64,000 nucleotides of DNA, from assembly GCA_001602645.1 (NCBI GenBank), contig LUYE01000015.1, positions 50,269 through 114,268 of the forward strand, written 5' to 3'. Shown here piece by piece: positions 16,845 through 25,304 of the stretch. The DNA comes from Methanosarcinales archaeon Methan_01 (lineage in GTDB: Archaea; Halobacteriota; Methanosarcinia; Methanotrichales; Methanotrichaceae). Below the pieces are notes generated by a model, which worked only from the letters and a program-made list of their open reading frames with translations, was not told where the DNA came from and searched no databases. The position numbers and the translations under genes were made by a program. The first letter of the stretch is position 1, and the number at the start of each line of letters is the position of its first letter.

Positions 16845-17108
16845 TCAGCAGGCCACCGTTCCTGGGGGGCCGCACCTCTCGAAGGCGTGGGCAAGGATCG
16901 TCCTGGTGGTGACGACCCCTTCCATCTCCCGGATCCTCTCGACGAGGCCGTTCAGGGCCAGCAGTCCCTCCACCTGGACGTCCAATAGTAAATCGAAGTC
17001 TCCAAAGAGGATGTAAATCGTCCTGATCCCCGAAAGGCCCCGGAGGGTGCTGTGGACCCTCCTCTCATGGCCGGGGACCGTCTTCAACATAATTATGCCG
17101 TATACCAT
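16845..17108 (-). CDS. Stand-alone Lrp/AsnC ligand-binding (RAM) domain protein
   Basis: An 87-residue protein consisting only of the effector domain of Lrp/AsnC regulators (GIIMLKTVPGHERRVHSTLRGLSGIRTIYILFGDFDLLLDVQVE and a closing EMEGVVTTRTILA). No DNA-binding helix-turn-helix is present. Such stand-alone proteins form rings that bind small ligands, and may partner full-length Lrp proteins. It lies tail-to-tail against the broken pstS (1-nt gap). A link to phosphate control is positional only. Confidence 0.85.
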   Translation of the reverse strand: MVYGIIMLKTVPGHERRVHSTLRGLSGIRTIYILFGDFDLLLDVQVEGLLALNGLVERIREMEGVVTTRTILAHAFERCGPPGTVAC

Positions 17109-17291
17109 TTTTCATCAACCTCCATCTGAAATGATCTGGAGATGTATACCGTTGGTGGACCCTCTGTCCCGTCGCCGACCCAAATCTCGGGGCGGCTAGG
17201 TCTTTCGGGTCCGATGAAATACAGATGCTCTATCCGTTTCTTTTCATCATTCTGATCCCCTTCAAAAAGGGGAGATCCGGCGTGGAGCTCT

Positions 17292-18551
17292 TCAGAGCCC
17301 CATCGCCTCTTTCAGCAGGGTGAAGACCTCGGTGTTGTCGATGAGCCCTCGGGAAAACTCGATCGCCATGGGCCCCGAGGCGAAGAGGGGGACGTCCACG
17401 GAGGTGTGGGACGCTTCCTCCAGGATGTTGAGGTCGGCATAAGTGTCGCTGACGGGATAGGCTCCGGACCCGAAGTTGGGGGCCCAGCCCTCGATGTACT
17501 CGCTGGTTGTGGCTCCCAGAACAAGGCCGCCGCACTCGTGGTCAGCGGTGACGACCACTAGGGTGTCAGGATTCTCGGCGGCGTAGTCGAGGGCCACCTT
17601 GACTGCCTCGTCAAAGGCGAGGGTGTCACCGACGATCCTCTCGTAGTCCCGGGCGTGGCCAGCGTGGTCGATCCTGGCGCCCTCCACCATCATGAAGAAG
17701 CCGTCCTCGTCCTTGGAGAGGATATCGATAGCCATCTCGGTCATCTCCGCCAGGCTCGGCTCAACTTGGGGGTCTCGGTCCAGCTCGTAGGACATGTGGG
17801 AGTCGGTGAAGATTCCCAGGAGCCTCTCGGTGGTGGCGGGGTCTATGGCCGCAAGCTCGCTCTCGTTTGTGACCACGGTCCATCCCAGGGGGACTGCCTC
17901 CTCCAGAAGGCTGCGGTTATCGAAGGAGAACTTGCTCGCGCCTCCCCCCAGGGCGACCTCCATTTTGCTATTGATGCACTGCTCGGCGATCTCGTTCTCC
18001 CAGTCCCGGAAGGCGACGTGGGCGTAGTATCCTGCGGGTGTGGCGTGGGTGATCCGAGAGGTGCTGACGACGCCCGTGGCCTTTCCGGCCTCATCGGCCA
18101 TCTCCAGGATGGTCTTCAAGGGAACGCCGTACTTGGTGGCGTTCTCGTATCCTATGATATCGCCGTGAGCGGTGATATTGCCGACGTTGATCACGTCGTT
18201 ATAGGTCTTCTGGCCGGTGGCCAGAGCGGTCACCGCGGCGGCGGAGTCGGTGATCCAGCTGTCCAGGGAGTGGGTGGACATGTGTCCAGAGTACTCCATC
18301 TCATCGATGTACAGCCTGGTCGTCTGGTAGTTTTCCAGGGTTGGCTGGTACTCGGGCTGGTCGCCGCCGGCCTTCTCCCATCTCGCGGCGGTCACCTGGG
18401 CGTATCCCATGCCGTCGCCGATCAGGAAGATCACGCTCTTGGCACTGTCTGCTGTTTCCTCCCCAACTTCGGCTCCCATGGCCGCCATGGGAAGCGAAGC
18501 TGTAGCGAACAATATCGCTAAAACCCAGAGGGTTAAATGGTTCCTTCTCAT
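17292..18551 (-). CDS. phoA: Secreted alkaline phosphatase
   Basis: Metal-dependent phosphomonoesterase that releases phosphate outside the cell. A signal peptide (about 1-26, ending MAAMGA) precedes FLIGDGMGYAQ (metal ligand Asp46) and WITDSAAAVTALATG with nucleophile Ser103; metal-binding HDxxH-like GARIDHAGHA and TADHECGG follow. At 419 residues it has the usual size. The promoter has a candidate Pho box (18708-18721) and a CTATTTAT box at 18678-18685 on the minus strand, giving a leader of about 100 nt. It is divergent from pstC1. Confidence 0.95.
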   Translation of the reverse strand: MRRNHLTLWVLAILFATASLPMAAMGAEVGEETADSAKSVIFLIGDGMGYAQVTAARWEKAGGDQPEYQPTLENYQTTRLYIDEMEYSGHMSTHSLDSWITDSAAAVTALATGQKTYNDVINVGNITAHGDIIGYENATKYGVPLKTILEMADEAGKATGVVSTSRITHATPAGYYAHVAFRDWENEIAEQCINSKMEVALGGGASKFSFDNRSLLEEAVPLGWTVVTNESELAAIDPATTERLLGIFTDSHMSYELDRDPQVEPSLAEMTEMAIDILSKDEDGFFMMVEGARIDHAGHARDYERIVGDTLAFDEAVKVALDYAAENPDTLVVVTADHECGGLVLGATTSEYIEGWAPNFGSGAYPVSDTYADLNILEEASHTSVDVPLFASGPMAIEFSRGLIDNTEVFTLLKEAMGL

Positions 18552-18707
18552 CTCTATACCTCTTCAGTCAGTTTTCGTGGCGTTTCTGCGGCACTCATCT
18601 GCCATTTCAGAAGGGGGCTCCGCCATCGCCACGATCGACCGAAGGAGGTAGGTCTATGTAAGAATTGCACAAATATAATAAATAGGTCTTCTTAGTTCAT
18701 ATTCTCC

Positions 18708-18721
18708 ATATTTTCTATATA
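18708..18721 (-). promoter_or_regulatory. Candidate Pho box of phoA
   Basis: Minus strand TATATAGAAAATAT, matching the consensus with A at the variable base. The minus-strand TATA-like CTATTTAT (18685-18678) lies 22 nt downstream. A second GAATAT follows the box within 10 nt. Confidence 0.6.
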
Positions 18722-18814
18722 GGTCGGTAGGTCGGGCGCCCTGGATCCGTAACTGAGTTGCTTTCCCTCCCCTTGAGCAGAGGAGGGATCTAGGCCATCC
18801 CAACCCACCCATTG

Positions 18815-18828
18815 TATATAGAACATAT
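18815..18828 (+). promoter_or_regulatory. Candidate Pho box of pstC1
   Basis: TATATAGAACATAT, consensus with C at the variable base, 13 nt upstream of CTATATATTTAA (18842-18853), the TATA box of the pstC-pstC-pstA unit. Confidence 0.6.
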
Positions 18829-18895
18829 TCCTGAATTTTCTCTATATATTTAATGTGGGCAAGTGGCTTATAGCAGGGAGCTCCCGGAGACTTCG

Positions 18896-19810
18896 ATGGA
18901 TCTATCGAAGAAGAGGGGTTTGATCGGTCGTCAGGTCAGGGAGTGGATCATCGAGTCCTCGTTCTTCTTCGCCGCCATCGCCTCGATCCTGGTGATGGTC
19001 GTGATCTTCTACTATCTGATTCGCGAGAGCCTTGCAGCCTTCATGGAGGTGGGGGTCTTCGACCTCGTCTTCGGGATGAAGTGGCACTCCGCCGGGGAGA
19101 TCTTCGGGATGACCCCCATAATCGTGGGATCTATCATGGTGACCCTCCTCGCTCTCCTCATAAATATCCTGGTGGGGGTTCCCCTGGCGGTATATTTATC
19201 GGAGCTTGCCGGAACCAGGAGCCGCTCGATATTGAAGCCGGCGATCGAGCTTTTGGCCGGGGTCCCCTCCATCGTCTACGGCTTCCTCGGGGTTCTGATC
19301 CTCGTCGCCTACCTGGAGCGGAGCTTCAATATGCTGACGGGCCGGTCGATCCTGGCGGGGTCGATCCTCCTTGGGATCATGTTCATCCCCGCCCTGACGA
19401 CGATCTGCGAGGACGCCCTCCGAGCCGTCCCCCGGGAGTTCAAGGAGGGGTCCCTCGCCCTGGGGGCGACCCAGTGGCAGACGGTCCGGCACGTCACCCT
19501 CCCGGCCGCCTCCTCGGGGATCATCGCCGCCGTCGTCCTCAACGTCGGAAACATCATCGGGGAGACGATGGCCGCCCTCCTGGTGGTGGGGAACGTGGCG
19601 CGGCTTCCCTCCCCCGTCTTCGACATCTTCGACCCGAGTGCCATCTTCACCTCGGTCATCGCCGGGGAGATGGGGGAGGTACCTCACGCCTCTCTCCACT
19701 ACCACGCCCTCTTCGCCGTGGGGTTCGTCCTCCTCGCCATCGTCACCGTTCTCAACATCTCGGCGGACCTGGTCAGGGCTGCGATCCAGAGGCGGTTTGG
19801 CGGGTACTGA
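18896..19810 (+). CDS. pstC: Phosphate ABC transporter permease PstC (copy 1)
   Basis: Integral membrane permease of 304 residues with about six segments (first FFFAAIASILVMVVIFYYLI). The cytoplasmic EAA loop that contacts the ATPase is EFKEGSLALGATQWQTVRHVTLPAASSGI. LLAGVPSIVYGFLGVL is the typical PstC signature. ATG 18896 is chosen for its GGAG six bases upstream; the GTG at 18863 is too close to the predicted transcription start. Followed by a second pstC of very similar sequence. Confidence 0.92.
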   Translation: MDLSKKRGLIGRQVREWIIESSFFFAAIASILVMVVIFYYLIRESLAAFMEVGVFDLVFGMKWHSAGEIFGMTPIIVGSIMVTLLALLINILVGVPLAVYLSELAGTRSRSILKPAIELLAGVPSIVYGFLGVLILVAYLERSFNMLTGRSILAGSILLGIMFIPALTTICEDALRAVPREFKEGSLALGATQWQTVRHVTLPAASSGIIAAVVLNVGNIIGETMAALLVVGNVARLPSPVFDIFDPSAIFTSVIAGEMGEVPHASLHYHALFAVGFVLLAIVTVLNISADLVRAAIQRRFGGY

Positions 19811-19851
19811 GATCCGCCAAACCGCTCTTCGGCTGCCGCCATCCCCCACCG

Positions 19852-19890
19852 GATATATAGCTGTAATAACCCTATATAGTGAATATAGAT
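19852..19890 (+). promoter_or_regulatory. Degenerate Pho-box-like repeats before pstC2
   Basis: Two TATATAG cores occur at about 19854-19860 and 19873-19879, 19 nt apart (two DNA turns). The second continues as TATATAGTGAATAT, two mismatches from the consensus. A clear downstream CTATTTAT box is not seen, so pstC2 may rely on readthrough. Confidence 0.35.
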
Positions 19891-19920
19891 AAGTGCTTTA
19901 AGCGATGAAAGAGCGGTCAG

Positions 19921-20847
19921 ATGAATAGCATGGACCATCCAGAGAAACGCGGACTGCCCCGGTCTCGCAGATACGGCGATCGCTTTGTAGAGGCTCTCCT
20001 CTTCGCCGCCGCCATCACCTCCATCCTGGCGATGGTCCTGATCTTCTACTTCCTATCCTTCGAGAGCTTCCTCGCCTTCCGGGAGGTGGGGGTCTTCGAC
20101 ATGCTCCTGGGGCAGAAATGGCATCCCGCCGGGGAGGTCTTCGGTATGGCCCCGATCATAGCGGGCTCAGTCCTCATCACCACAATCGCCCTCTTCATAA
20201 ACATCCTGGTGGGCGTTCCCCTGGCGATATACCTCTCGGAGCTGGCAGGCCGCAGGTCTCGGGAGGTCCTGAAGCCTGCGATCGAGCTTTTGGCCGGGGT
20301 TCCCTCCATCGTCTACGGCTTCCTTGGAGTCCTCATCCTGGTGGTCTACCTGGAGCGGAGCTTCGGGATGCTGACGGGCCGGTCGATCCTGGCGGGGTCG
20401 ATCCTCCTCGGGATCATGTTCATCCCCGCCCTGACGACGATCTGCGAGGACGCCCTCCGGGCCGTCCCCAAGGAGTTCAAGGAGGGGTCCCTCGCCCTCG
20501 GAGCCACCCGCTGGCAGACGGTCCGGCGGGTCACCCTCCCAGCCGCCTCCTCGGGGATCATCGCCGCCGTCATCCTCAACGTCGGCCGGATCATCGGGGA
20601 GACGATGGCCGCCCTCCTGGTGGTGGGGAACGTGGCGCGGCTTCCATCGCCGATCTTCGACGCCTTTGACCGGGGCGCCATCTTCACCTCGGTCATCGCC
20701 GGGGAGATGGGGGAGGTGGCCCACGGATCGATCCACTACCACTCCCTCTTCGCCGTGGGGTTCGTCCTCCTCGCCATCGTCACCGTCCTCAACATCTCGG
20801 CGGACCTGGTCAGGGCTGCGATCCAGAAGCGGTTTGGGGGGTACTGA
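19921..20847 (+). CDS. pstC: Phosphate ABC transporter permease PstC (copy 2)
   Basis: A 308-residue paralog of the preceding gene with the same EAA loop (EFKEGSLALGATRWQTVRRVTLPAASSGI) and PstC signature. The N-terminal 30 residues are unrelated to copy 1. pstA starts one base after its stop, so this copy is the one coupled to pstA. Two PstC proteins could form alternative heterodimers with PstA, or one may be redundant. Confidence 0.92.
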   Translation: MNSMDHPEKRGLPRSRRYGDRFVEALLFAAAITSILAMVLIFYFLSFESFLAFREVGVFDMLLGQKWHPAGEVFGMAPIIAGSVLITTIALFINILVGVPLAIYLSELAGRRSREVLKPAIELLAGVPSIVYGFLGVLILVVYLERSFGMLTGRSILAGSILLGIMFIPALTTICEDALRAVPKEFKEGSLALGATRWQTVRRVTLPAASSGIIAAVILNVGRIIGETMAALLVVGNVARLPSPIFDAFDRGAIFTSVIAGEMGEVAHGSIHYHSLFAVGFVLLAIVTVLNISADLVRAAIQKRFGGY

Positions 20848-20848
20848 G

Positions 20849-22123
20849 ATGAGGAAGATCAGGCCAGCACCCCTGGCTTCGATCGTCGTCGCCCTCTTTC
20901 TCCTCACCTCTTCCCTCGTCTGCCTGGTGATCCAGCCCGATCCCATCCCCCTCGTCTCCTTCTGGATGGGGGGCCTCTTCTTGGACCTCGTCCTCATATC
21001 CGCCTCAGCCCTCACCCTCCGCCAGGATGTCTCTCCTGGCGGGCGGGCCCTATGGACGAGGGGGAGGGTCCTGCCCCTGGCGGCGGACCTCTCTTATCTC
21101 CTCGCCGTCATCCTCCTCGTCTTCTTCGGCCTGGTCGGCCCCGGCCTGGAGCTCGAGTTTCTGGGGCTTAGCGCGGTCTTCACCTATGCCATCGTCCTCC
21201 CCTTCCTCGTATTCCTCGCGAGCTTCCTCGCCATAAAAGACTCCATCAACCTCCTCTACGGTTACAGCTCCCGGGGGAGGGAGGTTCTCGTCTTCTCCAT
21301 GGTTCGGCTCTCGGCGGTCTTCACCCTCATCCTCCTGGGGGGGATAATATCCGTCATCCTCTTCCGGGGGATCGGGGCGATAAGCTGGGAGTTTCTGACC
21401 CAGCCCCACTTCCGCCTGGGGACGGAGGGCGGGATCAGCACCTGCATCCAGGGGACCTTCTGGCTGGTGATGGGGGCGATGTTGATCTCGGCCCCCCTGG
21501 GGATCGGGGCCGCCATCTACCTCAACGAATACTCCAGGCACTCCGGGCTGAAGCGGGTCGTCACCATCGCCGTCGGCTGTCTCAACGGCGTCCCCTCCGT
21601 CGTCTACGGCCTCTTCGGCCTCGCCTTTTTGGTCGCGACCTTCGGATTGTCCCTCTTGGCGGGGTCGATCATCCTGGGGCTGATGAACCTGCCGACGATC
21701 ATCCTCACCAGCCAGGAGGCGCTGAAGAGCGTTCCAAACTCCTTGCGGGAGGGGAGCGTGGCCCTGGGGGCGAGCAGGTGGCAGACGGTGAGGAAGGTGG
21801 TCATACCCTCGGCCCTTCCCGGGGTCCTGACGGGGCTGATCATCGGGGTGGCTAGGGCCGCCGGCGAGACGGCTCCGATCATGTGGACCGCCGTCACCTT
21901 CTCCGCCACCCCTGTCCAGATGTACTACGGCATCGTTCCCGACGTCACCCAGCCCGTCAACAACCTCTGCTACCACCTCCTCAACCTGATCTACTTCCTC
22001 GGGGCCTGGGACGTGGAGGAGAAGGCATGGGGGACGGCCCTCGTCCTCCTGGCCCTCGTCCTCTCCATCAACATGGTGGCGATCTTCGTCAGAAACCACT
22101 ACCGAAAGAAGATCTCGTGGTGA
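20849..22123 (+). CDS. pstA: Phosphate ABC transporter permease PstA, N-terminally extended
   Basis: A 424-residue permease. The C-terminal 285 or so residues are PstA (GTFWLVMGAMLISAPLGIGAAIYLNEY, LNGVPSVVYGLFGLAFLV, EAA loop LREGSVALGASRWQTVRKVVIPSA). The N-terminal 130 residues add four hydrophobic segments absent from E. coli-type PstA. ATG 20849 follows the pstC2 stop directly. The next gene is nnr; no pstB ATPase or phoU follows, so the ATP-binding subunit must be encoded elsewhere. Confidence 0.93.
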   Translation: MRKIRPAPLASIVVALFLLTSSLVCLVIQPDPIPLVSFWMGGLFLDLVLISASALTLRQDVSPGGRALWTRGRVLPLAADLSYLLAVILLVFFGLVGPGLELEFLGLSAVFTYAIVLPFLVFLASFLAIKDSINLLYGYSSRGREVLVFSMVRLSAVFTLILLGGIISVILFRGIGAISWEFLTQPHFRLGTEGGISTCIQGTFWLVMGAMLISAPLGIGAAIYLNEYSRHSGLKRVVTIAVGCLNGVPSVVYGLFGLAFLVATFGLSLLAGSIILGLMNLPTIILTSQEALKSVPNSLREGSVALGASRWQTVRKVVIPSALPGVLTGLIIGVARAAGETAPIMWTAVTFSATPVQMYYGIVPDVTQPVNNLCYHLLNLIYFLGAWDVEEKAWGTALVLLALVLSINMVAIFVRNHYRKKISW

Positions 22124-22169
22124 GCCCCACCCCGGAACTTTTATCATTTCAGGGAGATAAGGGTCGGCC

Positions 22170-23564
22170 ATGAGACCGATCTCACCCGATGAGATGAGAG
22201 CCGTCGACGCAAACTGCACCTATCTCGGGCTCCTCCCGATACAGCTGATGGAGAACGCCGGGTCAGCCCTCGCCTCGGAGGCGAGGAGGAGGGCTCGCGG
22301 CAAGAAGATCGCCGTCGTCGCCGGGCGAGGGAACAACGGCGGCGACGCTTTCGTGGCCGCACGCCACCTCGCCGACCTCGAGGTGACGGTCTTTCTCCTC
22401 GGCCGGTCGAGGGAGATCGCCACCCAGGAGGCTCGTCAGAACTGGGAGATTCTGGAGCACCTCAACTTCGACCTCCGGGAGGTCCGGGATTCCGGGGACC
22501 TGGCTTCCCTATCCCAGTACGACCTGATCTTGGACGGGGTCTTCGGTACCGGGGTCCGCGGCCCCGTCCGGGGCCTCGAGGCGGGGGCTATCGACGCCAT
22601 CAACTCTTCGGGAAAGCCCGTCCTATCGGTGGACGTCCCCAGCGGCCTTGGGACCGATAAGGTCGTAGACCCCGACGTCACCGTCACCTTCCACCGGCCG
22701 AAGGTCGGGATCCCCGGCGAGGTGGTGGTGGCGGGGATCGGCATACCTCCGGCGGCGGAGTTCTTTGTAGGGCCCGGAGACCTCGCCCTCGTCACTCGCC
22801 GGGCCCCCGAGAGCCACAAGGGGGAGAACGGCAGGGTCTTGGTGATCGGTGGCGGCCCTTACAGCGGAGCTCCGGCCCTGACGGCGATGGCCGCCCTCCG
22901 GGCCGGGGCGGACCTGGCGACCGTCGCCGTCCCCATGAACGTCGCCGGGATCATAGCCGGCTTCTCCCCGAACCTGATCGTCCGGCCATTATCTGGCGAC
23001 CACCTATCCCCCGACGACCTGGACCTTCTCCGGGAGCTGATGCCCCGCCACGACGTAGTCGTCGTCGGGATGGGCCTCGGCCGCCACCCAGAGACGAGGG
23101 AGGCCCTGACGGAGGTCGTCCCCGAAGGCGGGAAGGTGGTCATCGACGCTGACGCCCTCCTGCCGGGGATCCCCCTCCAGGGGATCATAACCCCCCACGA
23201 GAGCGAGTTTAGGAGGGTCAGCTCCATCAAGGTGCCCCCCGGCCGAGTCCAGAACGAGACGTTGATGAGCTTCGCGAGGGACATGGAGCTCACGGTCCTC
23301 CTGAAGGGGAAGGTCGACCTGATCACCGACGGTTCCGTCATCAGAGGCAACGCCACCGGGAACGCCGGGATGACCGTCGGCGGGACCGGAGACGTCCTCG
23401 CCGGGATCGTGGGGGCGTTCTACTGCAAGGCCTCGCCGCTCCAGGCTGCCGCGGCTGCCGCCTTCGTCAACGGGACCGCCGGGGACCTGGCCTTCGCTGA
23501 GAAGGGCTACTCCCTCCTCGCCACCGATGTCATCGAGATGATCCCACAGGCGATGATCCTCTGA
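22170..23564 (+). CDS. nnr: Bifunctional NAD(P)H-hydrate epimerase / ADP-dependent dehydratase
   Basis: Repairs hydrated NAD(P)H. The N-terminal YjeF epimerase domain (about 1-205; ANCTYLGLLPIQLMENAGSA, AGRGNNGGDAF, LDGVFGTGVRG) is fused to a C-terminal ribokinase-like dehydratase (about 215-464; GENGRVLVIGGGPYSGAPALTA, and GNAGMTVGGTGDVLAGIVGAF). Length and fusion are standard. A short AT-rich spacer with TTTTATCATTT at 22138 may hold its own promoter, leaving only about 20 nt of leader. Confidence 0.95.
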   Translation: MRPISPDEMRAVDANCTYLGLLPIQLMENAGSALASEARRRARGKKIAVVAGRGNNGGDAFVAARHLADLEVTVFLLGRSREIATQEARQNWEILEHLNFDLREVRDSGDLASLSQYDLILDGVFGTGVRGPVRGLEAGAIDAINSSGKPVLSVDVPSGLGTDKVVDPDVTVTFHRPKVGIPGEVVVAGIGIPPAAEFFVGPGDLALVTRRAPESHKGENGRVLVIGGGPYSGAPALTAMAALRAGADLATVAVPMNVAGIIAGFSPNLIVRPLSGDHLSPDDLDLLRELMPRHDVVVVGMGLGRHPETREALTEVVPEGGKVVIDADALLPGIPLQGIITPHESEFRRVSSIKVPPGRVQNETLMSFARDMELTVLLKGKVDLITDGSVIRGNATGNAGMTVGGTGDVLAGIVGAFYCKASPLQAAAAAAFVNGTAGDLAFAEKGYSLLATDVIEMIPQAMIL

Positions 23565-23629
23565 AGCCCTCAAGAGGGTTCCAGGGATTTGAATGGACGA
23601 GGGCGTGATGGTTATGGGGCGGTGATCTC

Positions 23630-24100
23630 GTGAAACCAAGGCCAGGCCGTCGAGAATACCGGGGTGGTATGGTAGAGATAACGGAGAAGCCAGCCGTCGG
23701 CCGCAGGGCGGTGGCCATCGGGGCGATCCGCCTGAGGCCGTCCACAGTTCAGGCGATCCGCGACGGCGAGGTGGCGAAGGGGGACGTCCTCACCGTGGCG
23801 AGGGTGGCGGCCATCCAGGCGGTGAAGGAGACGCCGCGGACGATCCCCATGTGCCACCCCATATCGATCACCGGAGTCGAGGTCGCCTTCGAGCTCCTCG
23901 CCGACGCGGTGGTGGCGGAGGTCATCGTCACCTCCGTCGGCAGGACCGGGGTCGAGATGGAGGCCCTTGCCGGAGTCTCGGCAGCCCTCCTCAACGTCTG
24001 GGACATGGTCAAGTCTCGGGAGAAGGATGAGACCGGAAACTACCCCTCAACCTGCATCGAAGATATCCGGGTGGTGGAGAAGAGGAAGGAGGATCTTTGA
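23630..24100 (+). CDS. moaC: Cyclic pyranopterin monophosphate synthase MoaC
   Basis: Molybdopterin pathway enzyme that makes cPMP from the MoaA product. The family signatures TIPMCHPISITGVEV and TGVEMEALAGVSAALLNVWDMVKSREKDE are intact, including the active-site Lys/Asp region. GTG 23630 with GGTGAT upstream is used; the ATG-like MVEITEKPAVGRR at 23672 would still cover the domain. The moaC product supports molybdo- or tungstoenzymes such as formylmethanofuran dehydrogenase. Confidence 0.94.
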   Translation: MKPRPGRREYRGGMVEITEKPAVGRRAVAIGAIRLRPSTVQAIRDGEVAKGDVLTVARVAAIQAVKETPRTIPMCHPISITGVEVAFELLADAVVAEVIVTSVGRTGVEMEALAGVSAALLNVWDMVKSREKDETGNYPSTCIEDIRVVEKRKEDL

Positions 24101-24362
24101 AGCTGCCGGTCTATTCTGGATCTTCCCCCCCTCCATGAAGGGAGATTCGCCATCTGGACCCCTGGGGGCGGATGGGCAAAGGCCTAGGAGTTGATTTACG
24201 AAATATGGGCAGATTGAAATAGATAATTATTTATAGAATTTCCTCCAAAACGTAACTCTGGACCAGAGCTGGAGTTTGCATACCCTTCAGGACGATTTAT
24301 CTTCGTTTGATGGGTGGAAGTTTCGGAAGAGATCAAGCTGGAGATTGAAGAGGAGGATAAGC

Positions 24363-24497
24363 ATGGTGAGAATCGAGCTGCTGAAGGATGTGAAAGGTCT
24401 TGGCAAAAAGGGCGATCGAATATCAGATGTCCCATCCCCAAAGGCAGAAGAGCTGATAAAAGCCGGCAAAGCCAAAGATCTCGGATTCAAGAAGTAG
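24363..24497 (+). CDS. 44-residue protein resembling the N-terminal domain of ribosomal protein L9
   Basis: The start IELLKDVKGLGKKGDRISDV is strikingly like the bacterial L9 N-domain (VILLEDVKGLGKKGD), followed by AEELIKAGKAKDLGFKK. Archaeal ribosomes have no bL9, so this is a borrowed or convergent mini-protein; similar short domains occur in viral and mobile gene sets. ATG 24363 is preceded by GGAGGAT at the right distance. A promoter TTATTTATAGAA at about 24229-24240 gives a leader of about 100 nt. A T-run follows at about 24521. It probably binds RNA; function unknown. Confidence 0.65.
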   Translation: MVRIELLKDVKGLGKKGDRISDVPSPKAEELIKAGKAKDLGFKK

Positions 24498-24749
24498 CTG
24501 CTTGGCGCTTCTGAATCTTAAATCCCCTTTTTTTGCCGCCGCCCGATCCCGGATGGGGCCTTGTCTTGCCAATTTTAATATCGGTCCATCGATCCGCTGG
24601 GATAACCCGCAGAAGATCTTTTCATGAATCCGCAACGGGAAAATGAATAGCTAGATCATCACATTACTTGTTAATAAATACATTTATATTTGAATAGCTC
24701 CTTTGATTATTAATAATTATTCGAATGACTTCGAGGAGGTCGAATATCT

Positions 24750-25193
24750 ATGGGTATGGTAAAGGAGTTCAGAGATTTTGCCATGAGGGGAAACGTCCTG
24801 GACATGGCGATCGGGATCATATTGGGTCTGGCCTTTGGGAAGATCGTGACGTCTCTAGTAAACGACATAATCATGCCGCCGGTGGGGATGCTCCTCGGAG
24901 GAGTCGATTTCACCAACATGTTCATATCCCTCACCGGCCAGCCCTTCGCTAGCCTCGCCGAAGCTCAGGCGGCTGGTGCGCCGACGATCAATTACGGCGT
25001 CTTCATCAATACGGTCCTCGACTTTTTGATCGTAGCCTTCGTGATATTCCTTCTGGTGCGGCAGATCAACAAGTTGAAGAAGGAAGAAGAGGCAGCTTTG
25101 CCGAATACCAAGGACTGTCCATACTGCAAGGAGAGCATCCCCCTCCAGGCCACTCGTTGCCCCCACTGCACCTCTGAGCTCCGGGGTGCCTAG
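24750..25193 (+). CDS. mscL: Large-conductance mechanosensitive channel MscL with C-terminal zinc ribbon
   Basis: Pressure-release channel opened by membrane tension under osmotic downshock. It has the MscL N-terminus [22 protein letters not shown], two membrane segments (about 15-45 and 85-110) and [18 protein letters not shown]. The final 25 residues add a CPYC...CPHC zinc ribbon, a fused extra seen in only part of the family. A promoter CATTTATATTTG (about 24680-24691) and GAGGAGGTC precede it. Upstream of pspA-pspAA, with which it may form a membrane-stress group. Confidence 0.93.
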   Translation: MGMVKEFRDFAMRGNVLDMAIGIILGLAFGKIVTSLVNDIIMPPVGMLLGGVDFTNMFISLTGQPFASLAEAQAAGAPTINYGVFINTVLDFLIVAFVIFLLVRQINKLKKEEEAALPNTKDCPYCKESIPLQATRCPHCTSELRGA

Positions 25194-25304
25194 GTAGACG
25201 GATACGCCTTGAAAGGGTCGGAGGAAATGGGTGGCGGATCGGGTCTGTTGATTTTGCCCCTCTTCCTCCACCATTTTATAAAATTGTATAAATGGGGAGT
25301 TATC

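Larger units (their letters stand above)
18963..20847 (+). repeat. pstC: Tandem duplication of pstC
   Basis: The two pstC genes are direct repeats about 1037 nt apart. Long stretches are nearly identical even at synonymous positions, for example 19316-19445 against 20353-20482 and 19560-19605 against 20597-20642, while the first 120 codons and the spacer differ. This pattern suits recent gene conversion over the core of an older duplication. Confidence 0.85.
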
